The position numbers and the translations under genes are program-made. The notes under the pieces are model-generated. The model did not search any database and was not told the origin of the DNA. It saw only the letters and a list, made by a program, of their open reading frames with translations. 5,738 bases of DNA, taken from positions 1 through 5,738 of the forward strand of contig CAITLX010000337.1 of the NCBI GenBank assembly GCA_903893335.1, in the 5' to 3' direction. Position 1 is the first letter of the stretch. Each line of letters starts with the position of its first letter. Below are positions 4,819-5,738 of the stretch, in pieces. This DNA comes from an uncultured delta proteobacterium. GTDB taxonomy: Bacteria > Myxococcota_A > Polyangia > Polyangiales > Polyangiaceae.

Positions 4819-5738
4819 ATGCAGGTAGCGATCGTCGGCGGCGGGGTGCTCGGGCTCACGCTCGCCCACAGGCTCAGCGCGCGCGGGCACCGCGTCACCC
4901 TGCTCGAGGCCGAGCCGCGCCTCGGCGGGCTCGCGTGCGCGCACGACTACGGGCGCTTCACGTGGGACCGCTTCTACCACTGCATCCTCCCGCAGGACTC
5001 CGCCACGCTCGGCCTCGTGCGCGAGCTCGGCCTCGAGGCGAGCCTGCGCTGGTCGCGCACGGGCACGGGCTACTACGGCGACGGCCGCATGTTCGACATG
5101 AACGGCAACGCCGACTTCGCGCGCTTCCCGCTCCTGTCGCTCGTGGACAAGGCGCGCCTCGGCGCCGCGGTGGTGTGGGCCACGCGCTTCGCCGACCCGT
5201 GGAGCCTCTACCGCGTGACGGCCGAGGCGTGGCTCACGCGCCTCTGCGGTCGCCGCGGCTACGAGGTGTTCTGGCAGCCGCTCTTGCGCGCCAAGTTCGG
5301 CCCGTTCCACGATCGCGTGGCCGCGGTGTTCATCTGGGCGACGCTCAAGCGCCTCTTCGCCGCGCGCTCGGCGGGCACCGCGAGCGAGAAGCTCGGCTAC
5401 GTCGAGGGGGGCTACGCGGCCATCGTCGGCCGCCTCGCCGAGCGGCTCGCGTCGCGCGGCGCCGAGGTGCACACCTCCGCGCGCGTCACGGCCCTGCGCC
5501 GCACGGGCGACGGAGCGTGCGAGGTCGCGTGGGAGCAGGACGGCGCGCCGCGGTCGCACACCTTCGACCAGGTCCTCTGGACGGCGCCCACCGCGCTCGC
5601 CATGAAGGCCGCGTCGCCCGAGCTTCAGCCCCACCTCGAGGCGACGGCGCGCGACTACCCGACGTCCGCGACCTACCTCGGCGTCGCGTGCCTCGTGCTC
5701 GCGCTGAAGAAGCCGCTCACGCGCTGGTACGTGCTCAA
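4819..5738 (+). CDS. FAD/NAD(P)-binding oxidoreductase (protoporphyrinogen oxidase/amine oxidase type), 3' truncated
   Basis: The frame stays open from the ATG at 4819 to the window end (306 full codons), so the C-terminus is missing. Residues 3-38 form an FAD-binding Rossmann motif: VAIVGGGVLGLTLA with GxGxxG at 7-12, Glu30 at the end of beta-2 to hold the ribose, and LGGL at 35-38. Next comes FTWDRFYHCILPQD (about 48-61), a segment I associate with FAD-dependent oxidoreductases found in polysaccharide clusters. The stretch EGGYAAIVGRLAERL at 196-210 is the conserved helix before the second FAD-binding strand (ASRGAEVHTSARV). These proteins resemble HemY and phytoene desaturases, but the reaction of those in glycan loci is not established. 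It is not UDP-galactopyranose mutase by motif. It starts 10 bases after the acyltransferase stop with no clear Shine-Dalgarno sequence in between, so coupling or reinitiation from upstream is likely. The family is well supported; the function is unknown. Confidence 0.87.
   Translation, partial: MQVAIVGGGVLGLTLAHRLSARGHRVTLLEAEPRLGGLACAHDYGRFTWDRFYHCILPQDSATLGLVRELGLEASLRWSRTGTGYYGDGRMFDMNGNADFARFPLLSLVDKARLGAAVVWATRFADPWSLYRVTAEAWLTRLCGRRGYEVFWQPLLRAKFGPFHDRVAAVFIWATLKRLFAARSAGTASEKLGYVEGGYAAIVGRLAERLASRGAEVHTSARVTALRRTGDGACEVAWEQDGAPRSHTFDQVLWTAPTALAMKAASPELQPHLEATARDYPTSATYLGVACLVLALKKPLTRWYVL

Larger units (their letters stand above)
1..5738 (+). other. Single operon segment for amino-sugar/polysaccharide biosynthesis
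   Basis: Six genes run in one direction with junctions of -8, +25, +11, -4 and +10 bases. No spacer is long enough for an ordinary promoter plus leader, and no inverted repeat followed by a T-run is seen in any spacer. The transcript therefore probably starts left of the window and continues past its right edge. Genes expected nearby but not present here are a UDP-sugar 6-dehydrogenase, glycosyltransferases, a polyprenyl-phosphate sugar transferase and an export system. Confidence 0.75.

Noticed and set aside
3067..5634. Further long minus-strand open frames opposite the dehydrogenase, acyltransferase and FAD oxidoreductase genes
   Set aside because: Same composition artefact; the plus-strand frames carry all the family motifs.
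4819..5738. UDP-galactopyranose mutase as identity of the FAD protein
   Set aside because: The N-terminal FAD motif is shared, but the mutase-specific His/Phe-rich segment expected after it is not seen; the WDRFYHCILP region points to the HemY-like group.
1..5738. CRISPR arrays, tRNA/rRNA genes, insertion sequences, riboswitches and intrinsic terminators
   Set aside because: Coding sequence fills all but about 46 bases of the window. No direct-repeat array, no terminal inverted repeats with a transposase and no stem-loop followed by a T-run was seen. GC-rich self-complementary runs are frequent but expected at this composition.

Overview
The window is a compact, one-directional block of a polysaccharide or glycan biosynthesis locus. 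It comes from a very GC-rich bacterium (roughly 70% GC by eye, with third codon positions almost all G or C). Dense Arg/Ala/Glu codons in the GCG/CGC/GAG/CTC style and the operon content would suit a myxobacterium-like (Myxococcota) or other high-GC environmental Gram-negative genome. No marker gene proves this, so the taxon is an inference.

Layout, all on the + strand with no gap longer than 25 bases: (1) the C-terminal part of a NodB-fold polysaccharide deacetylase, cut by the left edge; (2) a UDP-GlcNAc 2-epimerase family enzyme (WecB/WbpI type) starting at a TTG inside the end of gene 1; (3) a DegT/DnrJ/EryC1/StrS PLP-dependent sugar aminotransferase; (4) a Gfo/Idh/MocA NAD(P)-dependent sugar dehydrogenase; (5) a left-handed beta-helix (hexapeptide repeat) acyltransferase with a four-cysteine C-terminal extension, whose GTG start overlaps the stop of gene 4 by four bases; (6) the N-terminal 306 codons of an FAD/NAD(P)-binding oxidoreductase of the protoporphyrinogen oxidase/amine oxidase type, cut by the right edge. 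The tight spacing, the two overlaps and the absence of any visible promoter or terminator indicate one transcript that begins before and ends after the window.

Read together, genes 2 to 5 contain four of the five activities of the Wbp/Wlb route to UDP-2,3-diacetamido-2,3-dideoxy-hexuronic acid: 3-dehydrogenase, 3-aminotransferase, N-acyltransferase and 2-epimerase. The UDP-GlcNAc 6-dehydrogenase (WbpA type) is not in the window. A shorter alternative is a GnnA/GnnB-like conversion of UDP-GlcNAc to the 3-amino sugar followed by N-acylation. Either way the likely output is an N-acylated amino-sugar nucleotide for a surface polysaccharide. The deacetylase and the FAD oxidoreductase would act on the glycan or on another precursor. 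No RNA gene, CRISPR array, mobile element or attachment site was seen.
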